NCBI GenBank assembly: GCA_012960315.1
Contig: DUBN01000016.1
Span: forward strand, 74,553-138,552
Source: Acidimicrobiia bacterium
Lineage (GTDB): Bacteria > Actinomycetota > Acidimicrobiia > Acidimicrobiales > Poriferisodalaceae
Reading direction: 5' to 3'
DNA length: 64,000 bases
Notes under the pieces: model-generated
What the model saw: only the letters and a program-made list of their open reading frames with translations
Told to the model about the DNA's origin: nothing
The model's database searches: none
Shown here: piece by piece, positions 25,687 through 34,316 of the stretch
How positions within the stretch are numbered: the stretch's first letter is position 1
Layout of the letters: every line of letters starts with the position of its first letter
Made by a program: the position numbers and the translations under genes

Positions 25687-26385
25687 GTGGGTGACCGTCT
25701 AAGGCTGTTTAGGGCTGGAGATCATCGGCGAGACGGCTTTCTCCTCGGAGTCGCGGTTGGCATTTTCGGAGTAACTTTCGGGGTCCTTGCATCGGCCTCG
25801 GGCCTTTCTGCTTTTAAGGCCACGACGATGTCGCTCCTTGTGTTTACCGGCGCGTCCCAATTCGCCGCAATAGGAATCGTCAGTTCGGGAGGCGAACCAC
25901 TGTCCGCTTTAGGAACAGCGCTGTTACTGGCTGCTCGCAACGGTGTTTACTCCCTTTCGATTGCCCAAACACTTCCAACGAACGGACTGAAACGCTTGAT
26001 AGCTGCACAACTCGTTATTGACGAAACAGCAGCTATGAGTAAAGCCCAGCCAGTGCCGGAGGTGTCACAGGAAGTTTTCTGGGTCACTGGAATTTCTGTT
26101 TTTATTTTTTGGAACGCTGGAACCTTGGTCGGGGTATTTGCAGGCCAAGTCGTGGGAGATCCTCTTTCTTGGGGATTAGACGCGGCGTTCCCGGCGGGAT
26201 TCCTCGCTCTTTTGCTTCCCCACCTGTCAGATCGAAGGAAAAGACTCGCGGCTCTGCTGGGAGCAGTAATAGCTGTAATTAGTATTCCGATTTTGCCCCA
26301 AGGGCTTCCTGTGCTGGCGGCGGCGCTCGGCGCTGTTGTAGCCGCTGGTGTTGGCAACAAAAAAGGAAAGAGACGGCACCCATGA
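25687..26385 (+). CDS. azlC: AzlC-family branched-chain amino-acid exporter, large subunit
   Basis: Inner-membrane protein of 232 aa, the large partner in AzlCD-type exporters of branched-chain or related amino acids. The signature region LLVFTGASQFAAIGIV and the following AARNGVYSLSIAQ are present, with VIDETAAM after. About six to seven hydrophobic helices. Start at GTG 25687; overlaps azlD by ATGA. Confidence 0.9.
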   Translation: MGDRLRLFRAGDHRRDGFLLGVAVGIFGVTFGVLASASGLSAFKATTMSLLVFTGASQFAAIGIVSSGGEPLSALGTALLLAARNGVYSLSIAQTLPTNGLKRLIAAQLVIDETAAMSKAQPVPEVSQEVFWVTGISVFIFWNAGTLVGVFAGQVVGDPLSWGLDAAFPAGFLALLLPHLSDRRKRLAALLGAVIAVISIPILPQGLPVLAAALGAVVAAGVGNKKGKRRHP

Positions 26386-26681
26386 GTTGGGTGATGATCT
26401 TCAGCCTCGCTGGCGGCTGCTACTTCTTTAAACTCGGAGGCCTTGTAGCTGCCAACACAACGCGCCCTACTCTGCGCCTCAACCGAGTGCTCAGCGGTCT
26501 TACCCCAGCCGTATTGGCAGGCCTCATCGTGGTGCAAACCCTCGATGGGGGAGGAACACTCAACGTTGGAGCCGGCACGGTCGGTCTCCTCGTTGGAGGT
26601 TTAGCAGCGCGACGCGGAGCCCCATTTGCATGGGTCTTGGTGGTAGCTGCAGGTGTAACAGCGGCGCTTCGATTGCTATAA
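26382..26681 (+). CDS. azlD: AzlD-family exporter, small subunit
   Basis: 99-aa membrane protein with four predicted helices, the usual small partner of AzlC. RVLSGLTPAVLAGLIVVQTL and the small-residue helix AGTVGLLVGGLAARRGAPFA fit the family. ATGA overlap with azlC fixes the start. It converges on fabF with only 10 bp between. Confidence 0.88.
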   Translation: MSWVMIFSLAGGCYFFKLGGLVAANTTRPTLRLNRVLSGLTPAVLAGLIVVQTLDGGGTLNVGAGTVGLLVGGLAARRGAPFAWVLVVAAGVTAALRLL

Positions 26682-26691
26682 GAGAATTGAG

Positions 26692-27873
26692 CTATGTGCC
26701 AACAGGAGCGAGGACCAGACAGCCGTTGTGTCCTCCAAATCCGAAGGAATTGGACATGGACGGACCAGGCTCCCAATCTTGAGAAGCACCTGTCACCAGA
26801 TTGATATCGGGCATTTCGGGATCAGGATTAGTGAACCCTGCGGTGGGAGGAATTTGGCTGCGCTGAAACGAGATAAGAATAGAAGTCGCTTCCATAGCGC
26901 CTGCGGCGCCTAGCGCGTGGCCAGTAACTCCCTTAGTGGAAGTGACTGGAGGGCCGTTCCCTCCAAATACTTTAGACAGCGCTTCTGCTTCGGCCGCGTC
27001 GTTCAACGGGGTTGAGGTTCCGTGAGCGTTTACGTAACAGATTTCGCTGCTGGTGAGCCCGGCGTCCTCGATCGCCAACTGCATACAGCGCGCAGCGCCG
27101 TGGCCACCTGGCGACGGCGCGGTGATGTGGTGAGCATCGGCGTTAGATCCCGACCCGAGAATTTCTCCATAGATTTGGGCGCCTCTCGCTCGAGCAGATT
27201 CCATTTCTTCAAGAATCAGAGTCGCTGACCCCTCCGTCATCATGAAACCGTCGCGATCCCGGTCGAACGGCATGGATTTACCTGAAGATGACAAGGCAGT
27301 CATATTCTGAAAACCCGCCATCCCTACCGGCGACATCACCGATTCGGCTCCACCGGACACAATCACATCGGCGTAACCCATTTGGATGAGACGGGCGGCA
27401 TACCCCAAGGCATGGGTGCTCGCTGCGCATGCCGTGGTGATGGTCTCATTGGGCCCCTGTAGTCCGAAGCGCATGGAAATCGCAGCCCCTGGGGCGTTGG
27501 GCATGATCATCGGGACCATGAAAGGGGATACGCGACGAGCGCCTTTGCGATCATGGACTAATACTTGTTCCTCGAAGGTTTGCAGTCCTCCGACTCCTGT
27601 TGCATAGATCACGCCGCAACGGTCCGGATCGGCGTTGAGTTCGCCAGCATCTTCGATGGCCATCATGGCGGTTGCGATTGCCATTTGCTGAGATCGGTCG
27701 GCTCGCCGTGCTTCTTTGGAGTTGTCGTAATATGCAAGAGGGTCAAAGTCATGGACGCGTCGTTCCCCTTCAGGGGCGGCGGAGGTCAATCCCTCCCAGA
27801 ACGCGTCTAACCCTGTCCCAGCGCAGGAAACAACCCCAAGGCCCACGATTGCGACCCTGCGCTTTTCGCTCAC
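26692..27873 (-). CDS. fabF: 3-oxoacyl-ACP synthase II
   Basis: Condensing enzyme for elongation, 393 aa. The catalytic triad is Cys in TTACAASTHALG, His in VNAHGTSTPLND and His in KGVTGHALGAAGAMEA; the last loop is NSFGFGGHNG. Last gene of the minus-strand fab operon. Its ATG overlaps the acpP stop, which matches the common acpP-fabF pairing. Confidence 0.96.
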   Translation of the reverse strand: MSEKRRVAIVGLGVVSCAGTGLDAFWEGLTSAAPEGERRVHDFDPLAYYDNSKEARRADRSQQMAIATAMMAIEDAGELNADPDRCGVIYATGVGGLQTFEEQVLVHDRKGARRVSPFMVPMIMPNAPGAAISMRFGLQGPNETITTACAASTHALGYAARLIQMGYADVIVSGGAESVMSPVGMAGFQNMTALSSSGKSMPFDRDRDGFMMTEGSATLILEEMESARARGAQIYGEILGSGSNADAHHITAPSPGGHGAARCMQLAIEDAGLTSSEICYVNAHGTSTPLNDAAEAEALSKVFGGNGPPVTSTKGVTGHALGAAGAMEATSILISFQRSQIPPTAGFTNPDPEMPDINLVTGASQDWEPGPSMSNSFGFGGHNGCLVLAPVGT

Positions 27874-28103
27874 AGTTTGGACTCAACCAGTGCCAACGCG
27901 TCGGCAACTGTGGCCACGTCCGAAAGCTCTTCTTCCTCGACGGTGATATCGAATTCTTCTTCAAGAGCCATCACTAGTTCAACTAGGTCAAGGCTGTCTG
28001 CATCAAGGTCGTCTGCAAAGTTCGCCTCGGGAGTAACAGCGGACACGTCCACTGCCAAGACCTCCACGGCGCAGTTCTTGAATCGCTCGAAGTTGTCGCT
28101 CAT
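27870..28103 (-). CDS. acpP: Acyl carrier protein
   Basis: 77-aa acidic carrier for fatty-acid synthesis. The phosphopantetheine Ser is in DLDADSLDLVELVMALEEEF, in the normal position near residue 37. An AAGGA ribosome-binding site lies 7 nt before the ATG. Coupled to fabF by ATGA. Confidence 0.97.
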   Translation of the reverse strand: MSDNFERFKNCAVEVLAVDVSAVTPEANFADDLDADSLDLVELVMALEEEFDITVEEEELSDVATVADALALVESKL

Positions 28104-28152
28104 TCAGGTATTCCTTATGTCATGGGACTGTGGAAAGTGTAGAGGCTCAAGG

Positions 28153-28866
28153 TCAATGACCCATGCCTAGTCCGCCATCTACTGGAATCACGGCGCCTGT
28201 GATGTATGCGCCTGATTCTGAGGCGAGAAAATTTATGATTTCAGCGATTTCTTGAGGTTGTGCAACTCGACCCAAAGGTACCTGGTTGGTGATTGCTGTT
28301 CGTTGTTCCTCGGTTAGAGACGCCAACATCTCTGTCGCCACCGGACCAGGCGCCACGACATTGGCGGTGATGTTTCTCGAACCAAGTTCGCGAGCCATCG
28401 ATCGGGCCATGCCGATCAGCCCAGCTTTACTTGCCGCGTAATTGACCTGACCAGCGGAGCCTAGAAGGCCGACCACTGACGAGACGAAGATGAGTCGGCC
28501 CCAGCGGGCTCTTAGCATTGGGCGCGCCGCCCTTCGCGCAACGCGATAAGCGCCATTTAGGTTGGTGTTCACAACTTCGGTGAAATCGTCATCTGACATT
28601 CGCAGTAGTAGTTGATCGCGGGTGATTCCAGCGTTCGCCACTAACACTTGAACTGCGCCAAGTTCAGCTTCGATGGCTGCGAATGCGACATCAACAGCGT
28701 CACTATCTGTTTGATCGCATGCCACAGAGAAGATGCGGTCGTCTATGACTTCAGGGTTTCTGGAAGTTACAGCGACGCGGTGACCAGCGTCGGCGAACAG
28801 CTTCGCAGACGCCAGCCCGATGCCTCGGCTGCCACCGGTCACTAAGACTGTTCGCTCTTCTTTCAT
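28153..28866 (-). CDS. fabG: 3-oxoacyl-ACP reductase
   Basis: NADPH-dependent SDR of 237 aa. Cofactor motif TGGSRGIGLA, VANAGITRDQLLLRM (NAG), catalytic Ser in FVSSVVGLLG and YAASKAGLIG with the Tyr/Lys pair; the C-terminal AYITGAVIPVDGGLGMG is FabG-like. ATG 28866 overlaps the fabH stop as ATGA; the longer frame from 28965 lies in fabH. Confidence 0.95.
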   Translation of the reverse strand: MKEERTVLVTGGSRGIGLASAKLFADAGHRVAVTSRNPEVIDDRIFSVACDQTDSDAVDVAFAAIEAELGAVQVLVANAGITRDQLLLRMSDDDFTEVVNTNLNGAYRVARRAARPMLRARWGRLIFVSSVVGLLGSAGQVNYAASKAGLIGMARSMARELGSRNITANVVAPGPVATEMLASLTEEQRTAITNQVPLGRVAQPQEIAEIINFLASESGAYITGAVIPVDGGLGMGH

Positions 28867-29807
28867 TTGCCATCCCACGTGATTACCGCCGCCGCAGATG
28901 TCATTCCAGCGCCAAAACCGACGAGTAACAGGCGATCCCCCTTTTTCACTCGCCCCCTGCTCCATGCGTCTTCAAGGGCGAGAGGGACCGAAGCAGAGGA
29001 TGTGTTTCCGGTTCGATGAATAACCATCGAAGTTTTTTCGTAGGGAATACCAAGCCGCTTGCAAGATGCTTCGACAATTCGAACGTTGGCTTGGTGGGGG
29101 ATAACTATGTCAATGTCTGCTGCGGACATCTCAGCCATTTCTAGTGACTGTCGAGCAGCGTGTTCCATCGCAAGAACAGCGTTTTTGAAGATCGCTTGCC
29201 CCGACATTTCAATCTTTGCGTCGAAGTCACAATAAAGAGCGCTTTCGAGTGCCCCATTGCTGTCAACATGCCACCCGTGCAGGTCACCGGGGCCTTCAGT
29301 TTTTTCGATCACTGCCGCGCCGGCTCCGTCAGCGAAGAGAATGCAAGTGCCTCTGTCGGTCCAGTCGGTCATACGCGAGAGAGTTTCAGCGCCGATTACC
29401 AAGACGCGATGGTGACCTAGATTGATGAACCCGTGTGCCGCAATAAGCCCGTAAACGAATCCTGAGCAGGCCGCATTGAGGTCCATGGCTCCGCAACTCA
29501 AACCAAGCATCTCCTGAACTGTGGAGGCTGTCGCCGGGACGCGTCGGTCGGGGCTAGTGGTTGCGAGGATCAGCAAGTCAATTGTTGCCGGATCAATGTC
29601 AGAACGTTCGATAGCGACCCGTCCGGCTTCAGCCGCGAGTCCAGCAGTGGTGCCGCCGATTCGACGTTCGTGAATTCCAGTACGTTCAAGGATCCATTCG
29701 TGGGTGGTGTCGACCATTTTCGCAAGGTCGTGGTTAGTCAAAACCTTATCCGGGAGCGCTGTCCCTAAAGCCATCATTCGTGCGCCGGATACAGAGTGTG
29801 CAGTCAT
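28863..29807 (-). CDS. fabH: 3-oxoacyl-ACP synthase III
   Basis: Initiating condensing enzyme, joining an acyl-CoA primer to malonyl-ACP; 314 aa. Catalytic Cys in DLNAACSGFVYGL, His in IPHQANVRI and Asn in HRTGNTSSASVPLAL. N-terminal LPDKVLTNHDLAKMVDTTHEWI is diagnostic. Start chosen at ATG 29807, 11 bp after the fabD stop with GAGCGAGAG upstream; an ATG at 29837 would overlap fabD. Confidence 0.95.
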   Translation of the reverse strand: MTAHSVSGARMMALGTALPDKVLTNHDLAKMVDTTHEWILERTGIHERRIGGTTAGLAAEAGRVAIERSDIDPATIDLLILATTSPDRRVPATASTVQEMLGLSCGAMDLNAACSGFVYGLIAAHGFINLGHHRVLVIGAETLSRMTDWTDRGTCILFADGAGAAVIEKTEGPGDLHGWHVDSNGALESALYCDFDAKIEMSGQAIFKNAVLAMEHAARQSLEMAEMSAADIDIVIPHQANVRIVEASCKRLGIPYEKTSMVIHRTGNTSSASVPLALEDAWSRGRVKKGDRLLLVGFGAGMTSAAAVITWDGK

Positions 29808-29818
29808 GTTCTCTCGCT

Positions 29819-30997
29819 CTATTTTGTGCGGAGCCAAGCAATAGGTTGACGGGCAGTTACTCGCTCACCATCAAGAGCCATGAGGTCCATCATGACACCT
29901 GAAAAAGGAGATCGAACCTCTTCTTCAGCGACCCAACCCAGTACATCGCCGACGGCGACCGTTTGATCGCCTCCGAGGTCTTCTCTTGGAGTGAAGACAC
30001 CGGCGCAGGGGCTTACCACCAGACGTTCAGTTACATATAAATGTTCTCCTGCGCCGGCCGTAGCAAACTCAGAAGACCCTAGGTCGGTAACTGCTGCGAG
30101 CAGTGCGTCTACATCTTCTGGTGTGCCTACAGACAAGGTGGTGACGTCTTTTAAGGTTCGCTTGGCCATGCCGGTTAGGACTGTGCCCGGGCCCAGTTCG
30201 ACGAACGTTGTGCAACCCATCTCACTCAGTTGGTAGAGACTCTGCCTCCATTGGACAGGGCTACAAAGTTGGCTCACCAGCAGTTGAGGCCACTCGTCAG
30301 CTTCATCCCGCGCTGCCGCATCAACGTTAGCTATGACGGGAACAGCGGGCGCTCGAACGTCAACCTCACCCAGTGCTTTGCGAAGTCGGTCCCTAGCGGG
30401 CGCCATGAAGGGCGTATGAAAAGCTCCCCCAACTGGAAGTGCCATCGCTCTTTTAGCGCCTAACTCCTTAGCTTTCTTGCCCGCTTCCTCAACTGCTGAG
30501 GGGGAGCCAGCGATTACCACCTGCCCGGGAGCGTTGTAGTTCGCCACCCATACGTCTCCGTCGACACGTGCGCATGCAGCGACGACCAGATCATCGTCCA
30601 GTCCCAGAATTGCAGCCATAGTGCCGTCTTGCTCGTCGGCAGCGATCTGCATGGCTTCGCCGCGTTCGGCGACTAAGCGAACTGCGTCTTCGAAAGATAA
30701 AGCCCCGCCTGCGCAAAGGGCGCTGTATTCGCCCAACGAATGGCCCGCAGCGATGTTGGGTACAACCCCCGTGCGTTCGACCGCATCAAGAACCACCATG
30801 CTGAGAACGAAAGTGGTGAGTTGGCTATTGCGCGTCTGTTTGAGCTCTTCGGCTTCAGCGCTGAGCAACAACTGTCCTACGTCGCGACCACATGCTTGCG
30901 ACGCTTCCTCAACGAGTTCCCAACTCGCATGATCAACCCACGAGGACCCCATACCTGGCTTCTGTGAGCCTTGTCCGGGAAATGTGAATGCGAGCAC
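29819..30997 (-). CDS. fabD: Malonyl-CoA:ACP transacylase with C-terminal lipoyl-like domain
   Basis: Loads malonate onto ACP. From GTG 30997 the protein has 392 aa, about 80 more than usual. Residues 1-305 are a complete FabD: FPGQGSQKPGMG, the nucleophile Ser87 in AGHSLGEYSAL and His194 in GAFHTPFM. Residues about 318-392 look like a biotinyl/lipoyl-type barrel-sandwich domain made of two similar halves (VVSPCAGVF and VRSPFSGVMMDLMALDGERV) without the modified Lys at the turn. GGGAGG 4 nt before GTG 30997 is the best ribosome-binding site in the window and decides the start. First gene of the fab operon. Confidence 0.92.
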   Translation of the reverse strand: MLAFTFPGQGSQKPGMGSSWVDHASWELVEEASQACGRDVGQLLLSAEAEELKQTRNSQLTTFVLSMVVLDAVERTGVVPNIAAGHSLGEYSALCAGGALSFEDAVRLVAERGEAMQIAADEQDGTMAAILGLDDDLVVAACARVDGDVWVANYNAPGQVVIAGSPSAVEEAGKKAKELGAKRAMALPVGGAFHTPFMAPARDRLRKALGEVDVRAPAVPVIANVDAAARDEADEWPQLLVSQLCSPVQWRQSLYQLSEMGCTTFVELGPGTVLTGMAKRTLKDVTTLSVGTPEDVDALLAAVTDLGSSEFATAGAGEHLYVTERLVVSPCAGVFTPREDLGGDQTVAVGDVLGWVAEEEVRSPFSGVMMDLMALDGERVTARQPIAWLRTK

Positions 30998-31096
30998 GCA
31001 GCCTCCCTGTGCGATCACCTTATGGGTTGGACCGCACGTTGGCCCGAAAGGTTTCACATGGCCTAGCGAAAAACCTACCGACCACGGCTTCTGAAG

Positions 31097-31102
31097 AGGG
31101 TA
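31097..31102 (-). promoter_or_regulatory. Candidate -10 box (TACCCT) of fab operon
   Basis: TACCCT on the minus strand about 100 nt before the fabD start. If used it gives a leader of roughly 90 nt, which fits a gene that has a strong ribosome-binding site. No -35 box is clear. Confidence 0.3.
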
Positions 31103-31194
31103 GGCCAAACATTCGCCGGAAAGACGGAATGATCAGTAACTCTCACCAGATCCTTGGGAACGCTGCCTTTAGAGCGCTAACCTCACCGTTTGCG

Positions 31195-31277
31195 GCCCGG
31201 GTGGTGGAATGGCAGACACGAAGGATTCAAAATCCTTTGCCCTCACGGGCGTGCGGGTTCAAATCCCGCTCCGGGCA
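31195..31277 (+). tRNA. tRNA-Leu(CAA)
   Basis: 83-nt class II tRNA. The acceptor GCCCGGG pairs with TCCGGGC (one G-T), discriminator A31277; the anticodon stem AAGGA/TCCTT holds loop TTCAAAA, anticodon CAA (reads UUG). It has a long variable arm (GCCC/GGGC) and a T arm GCGGG-TTCAAAT-CCCGC. CCA is not encoded. It lies in the divergent gap between fabD and the SDR gene. Confidence 0.95.
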
Positions 31278-31326
31278 CAAAAGAACACCAAATTGCCAAC
31301 TTCAGCACAGCGGCGATATTTCGCTC

Positions 31327-31332
31327 TACCTT
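31327..31332 (+). promoter_or_regulatory. -10 box (TACCTT) of leaderless SDR gene
   Basis: TACCTT ends 7 nt before the ATG at 31340; no ribosome-binding site. It supports the short start, rather than the frame that runs back into the tRNA. Confidence 0.45.
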
Positions 31333-31339
31333 GGTTGCC

Positions 31340-32203
31340 ATGAGCGTTGACCCTTACGCCTCGTGGACTGATGACGAACTAGCTGTTCTCGATCATGGTT
31401 TACGAAGCGATTTGTACAGTGGACAGGTAGCCCTTGTCACCGGTGGAGCCGGGGGAATTGGCAGAGCAATCTGCATGTTACTGGGACGACTTGGAGCTCG
31501 GATTATCACCTGCGGCCGAAACGAATCGAAACTTGTCGAACTGGAAAAATCTTTAACCGCTCACGGGATTGATGTCTGCTCGATCCCTATGACTATCCGC
31601 GATCCTGACCAGGTCATTGATCTGATTGGCGCTGCTTGGAGCGAGTGCGGGGGGTTGGATTTGGTGGTGAACAACGCAGGCGGCCAGTTCCCTGCGCCGG
31701 CGGTGGAGATTTCTCCCAAAGGTTGGGCTGCTGTCGTTGAAACCAATTTGTATGGACCCTGGTTTGTAATGCAGGAAGCAGCGCGAACCTGGATTGAAAA
31801 AAAGCAGCCAGGATCCATCGTAAATATTGGAACGATTACGGGTCGTGCCTCCGTGGGAATCCCTCATACCGCCGCTGCAAGAGCCGGCGCAGCTGGATTA
31901 GCGGCGTCGCTCAGCGTCGAATGGGCTCCGCACAACATCAGAGTCAACACCATCGCCGTTGGAGTAGTTCGCAGTCCCGGATTGGTGAACTATCCACCTG
32001 AAGCGCGTCCCTCTTTCGATCACAATCCACAAAGAAGACTCGGAGACGTCCACGATGTAGCGCAGGCAGTCGCGTTTCTGGGCTCATCCACAACCGCCTC
32101 ATACGTAACCGGTGAAGTTTTTCACGTCGCCGGAGGGGAACAAGTGTGGGGTGAATACTGGGCGTTAGGGAAGCCTGAGTACTTTCGGGTAGAGGACTCT
32201 TAA
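31340..32203 (+). CDS. SDR-family enoyl/dienoyl-CoA reductase-like oxidoreductase
   Basis: 287-aa short-chain dehydrogenase/reductase with [11 protein letters not shown] (NADP site), [19 protein letters not shown] and AVGVVRSPG. The usual YxxxK pair is replaced: the segment reads [14 protein letters not shown], with His and Arg where Tyr and Lys are expected. The same substitution and the NAGGQFPAP segment are known from 2,4-dienoyl-CoA reductase and peroxisomal enoyl-CoA reductase-like SDRs, so such an activity is more likely than alcohol dehydrogenation. Substrate is inference. Leaderless start at 31340. Confidence 0.82.
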   Translation: MSVDPYASWTDDELAVLDHGLRSDLYSGQVALVTGGAGGIGRAICMLLGRLGARIITCGRNESKLVELEKSLTAHGIDVCSIPMTIRDPDQVIDLIGAAWSECGGLDLVVNNAGGQFPAPAVEISPKGWAAVVETNLYGPWFVMQEAARTWIEKKQPGSIVNIGTITGRASVGIPHTAAARAGAAGLAASLSVEWAPHNIRVNTIAVGVVRSPGLVNYPPEARPSFDHNPQRRLGDVHDVAQAVAFLGSSTTASYVTGEVFHVAGGEQVWGEYWALGKPEYFRVEDS

Positions 32204-32218
32204 ACGCTCAACCACATT

Positions 32219-32224
32219 TACGAT
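32219..32224 (+). promoter_or_regulatory. -10 box (TACGAT) before O-methyltransferase gene
   Basis: TACGAT ends 9 nt before the ATG at 32234, giving a leader of at most a few bases. Confidence 0.35.
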
Positions 32225-32233
32225 CGGAACGTT

Positions 32234-33229
32234 ATGAACCAACGAGTAGACACCACTCGACTCCAGGAAATGGCTCGGGCTTACACCGCATCGGCGGTCT
32301 TATACACGGCCCTTGACGTCGGTTTGTTCACCCACGTCAGCAACGGATCGAACACTGAAACTGCTCTGGGTGAAGAGACAGGACTTCGACCTGTTGACGT
32401 GGATCGTTTGGTGTCATGCGCTCTTAGTCTCGAGTTGTTGGACTGGGAAGGTGATCACCTTGTCAACACACTCGACGTTGAGGCCTACCTAGTTAAAGGA
32501 AAAGCCCGTTACGCCGGTGCTTGGATGATGTTTACTCGTCCCGATGTTGACGGATGGTTCGATATGACCGAAAAGATGCGGGCTCCAGATTCCAGTAAAC
32601 TCGGTATGTACCAAGAGCTAACCGTTGAGTCCGCGCGGAAATATCATCGGGCTACTGCGAGCATCGGATTTGGCGCGGCCCGCCGATTCGTCAAAACCGT
32701 GGATTTGAGTACTCGTCGTCACCTGCTCGACTTAGGAGGCGGATCCGGTGCGTACAGCATTACAGCAGTCGAGCATTTCAAAGGATTACGGGCCACAGTT
32801 TTAGACCTACCGCCAGTGGTAATTGCGACTCAGGAATACATTGCAGATGCCGGTGTCCAAGACCGCGTCGAAACTCTCGGCGCCGATTTCACAGTGGGAG
32901 AGTTTCCTTCTCCCGTCGACGTTGTTGTGATGGCTAGCAACCTTCCAATTTACGACGGTGAGATCATTGGTGGCGTCGTTTCGAGAGCATTTCGGGCGCT
33001 GGAACCAAACGGCGAAATGCATCTGATTGGTGAGATGCTCAACGACGATCGAAAAGGTCCGGTTGACGCGGCAATGTGGGGAATGAACGAATTGATTTGT
33101 GGAAGCGAAGGCCGAGCACATACCCGGGCCGAGTGTCAGAACTACTTCGCGTCCGCCGGGTTCGTTGACATCGAAGTCATTGACTTTGTGCCAGGAATTC
33201 TTGCTCGGTGCGTAGGGCGGAAGCCTTAA
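32234..33229 (+). CDS. O-methyltransferase-type SAM-dependent methyltransferase
   Basis: 331 aa with the two-part layout of small-molecule O-methyltransferases: an N-terminal winged-helix dimerisation domain (residues 1-90, ALDVGLFTHV and the regulator-like LRPVDVDRLVSCALSLELL) and a C-terminal SAM domain (HLLDLGGGSGAYSI, then VDVVVMASNLPIYDGE). It resembles actinobacterial hydroxyneurosporene/acetylserotonin-type methyltransferases. Substrate unknown. Gap of 30 bp from the SDR, but an own -10 box is present. Confidence 0.82.
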   Translation: MNQRVDTTRLQEMARAYTASAVLYTALDVGLFTHVSNGSNTETALGEETGLRPVDVDRLVSCALSLELLDWEGDHLVNTLDVEAYLVKGKARYAGAWMMFTRPDVDGWFDMTEKMRAPDSSKLGMYQELTVESARKYHRATASIGFGAARRFVKTVDLSTRRHLLDLGGGSGAYSITAVEHFKGLRATVLDLPPVVIATQEYIADAGVQDRVETLGADFTVGEFPSPVDVVVMASNLPIYDGEIIGGVVSRAFRALEPNGEMHLIGEMLNDDRKGPVDAAMWGMNELICGSEGRAHTRAECQNYFASAGFVDIEVIDFVPGILARCVGRKP

Positions 33230-33264
33230 CTAGCAGCGGAATAGGAACTTGCGTTGTTAGCGGC

Positions 33265-33270
33265 TAGATT
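33265..33270 (+). promoter_or_regulatory. -10 box (TAGATT) before coiled-coil gene
   Basis: TAGATT ends 9 nt before the ATG at 33280; no ribosome-binding site in the C-rich spacer. Confidence 0.35.
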
Positions 33271-33279
33271 CTCGACCCC

Positions 33280-33573
33280 ATGCCAATCAAGATCGCAGAA
33301 CGTCAGCTTCGCCGAAACAGTGAACAAATTGCCTCAGTGCGGGCAGAGCTGGTTCTTCTAGATGAGCAATGGGCGTTTCTTTCTGATGAAGCAGATACGG
33401 CGAGGCTTTATGCGTTGGTATCGGAAACTCCAATATCCGAACGAAACCACCAGCGGGCCGCCCGACATGTTGAAGTTATTGACCAACAGCGAAGCCAAGT
33501 AGCAGATCGCCTTGGGCAGCTCGAAGGCCGGCAAGATGCGCTTCTTGATCAAATAAGTGAGCGGTCGCGCTGA
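33280..33573 (+). CDS. Hypothetical helical protein
   Basis: 97 aa, no Cys, strongly charged, and apparently all helix with a possible coiled coil (RQLRRNSEQIASVRAELVLL and DQQRSQVADRLGQLEGRQ). No family recognised. A nearby -10 box and the clean spacing to pdtaR (about 85 bp) support a real gene. The antisense frame here is a shadow. Confidence 0.6.
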   Translation: MPIKIAERQLRRNSEQIASVRAELVLLDEQWAFLSDEADTARLYALVSETPISERNHQRAARHVEVIDQQRSQVADRLGQLEGRQDALLDQISERSR

Positions 33574-33658
33574 CGAGAAAAATCTCTCACAACAACGATA
33601 CGCACCGGATTCGCTAAGGTTGTATCTCCCACCCGCCCGAGGTCGTGCCTCGCAAACC

Positions 33659-34246
33659 ATGAGGAAACCGTTGTCGAAGCGTGTCGTTATCGCTGAGGAC
33701 GAAGCCATTATTCGGCTTGATCTACGCGAGATGCTCGAAGACGAAGGCTATGAAGTCGTTGCCGAAACTGGCCGTGGTGATGAAGCAGTCGCGTTAGTGG
33801 CTGAACACGCACCAGATTTATGCATTTTCGACATCAAGATGCCTGGGATGGATGGGTTGACTGCGGCTCGTCACGTCTCGCGTTACCGCCAAGCTGCGGT
33901 CGTGATCCTTACAGCGTTCAGTCAACGACATCTGATTGAGCAAGCGCGTGATGCGGGAGTGCTTTCATACTTAGTCAAACCGTTTCAGCGCGAAGAACTG
34001 GTTTCCGCGATTGAAGTCGCGCTAGGTCGGTTCGAGGAAATGCGCCAGTTAGAGGAAACAGTGCGCGAACTGGAAGGCCAACTTGAAGTGCGCAAAGTGG
34101 TCGATCGCGCCAAGGGTCGCCTAATTGACAACCACGGAATGTCCGAACAGGACGCCTTCGCGTTTATCCAACAGACAGCGATGAGTGGCCGATTCACGAT
34201 GCTTGACGTGGCGAACCGTGTCGTTGACGGGCTCTTAGAACCTTAA
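33659..34246 (+). CDS. pdtaR: ANTAR-domain response regulator (PdtaR-like)
   Basis: 195-aa two-component regulator. Residues 1-125 are the receiver: VVIAEDEAIIRLD acidic pocket, phospho-acceptor Asp58 in LCIFDIKMPGMDG, Thr in VILTAFS, Lys in YLVKPFQ. Residues 135-190 are an ANTAR RNA-binding domain (VVDRAKGRLIDNHGMSEQDAFAFIQQTAM), which binds paired hairpins and prevents termination. Mycobacterial PdtaR lies near polA as well. The start at ATG 33659 follows a small inverted repeat (CGAGG/CCTCG, 33638-33652). The cognate kinase is not in the window. Confidence 0.93.
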   Translation: MRKPLSKRVVIAEDEAIIRLDLREMLEDEGYEVVAETGRGDEAVALVAEHAPDLCIFDIKMPGMDGLTAARHVSRYRQAAVVILTAFSQRHLIEQARDAGVLSYLVKPFQREELVSAIEVALGRFEEMRQLEETVRELEGQLEVRKVVDRAKGRLIDNHGMSEQDAFAFIQQTAMSGRFTMLDVANRVVDGLLEP

Positions 34247-34303
34247 GCGGAGCAAAGGCGCCGAGACGAGAGTTTGGTCGTCCATGTGAACCCGTCGGGG
34301 CCC

Positions 34304-34309
34304 TAGGGT
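34304..34309 (+). promoter_or_regulatory. -10 box (TAGGGT) of leaderless polA
   Basis: TAGGGT ends 7 nt before the GTG at 34317, with no ribosome-binding site. Confidence 0.5.
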
Positions 34310-34316
34310 TTCAACT

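Noticed and set aside
31190..31339. N-terminal extension of the SDR gene through the tRNA
   Set aside because: The added residues are translated tRNA; the -10 box and SDR homology begin at 31340.
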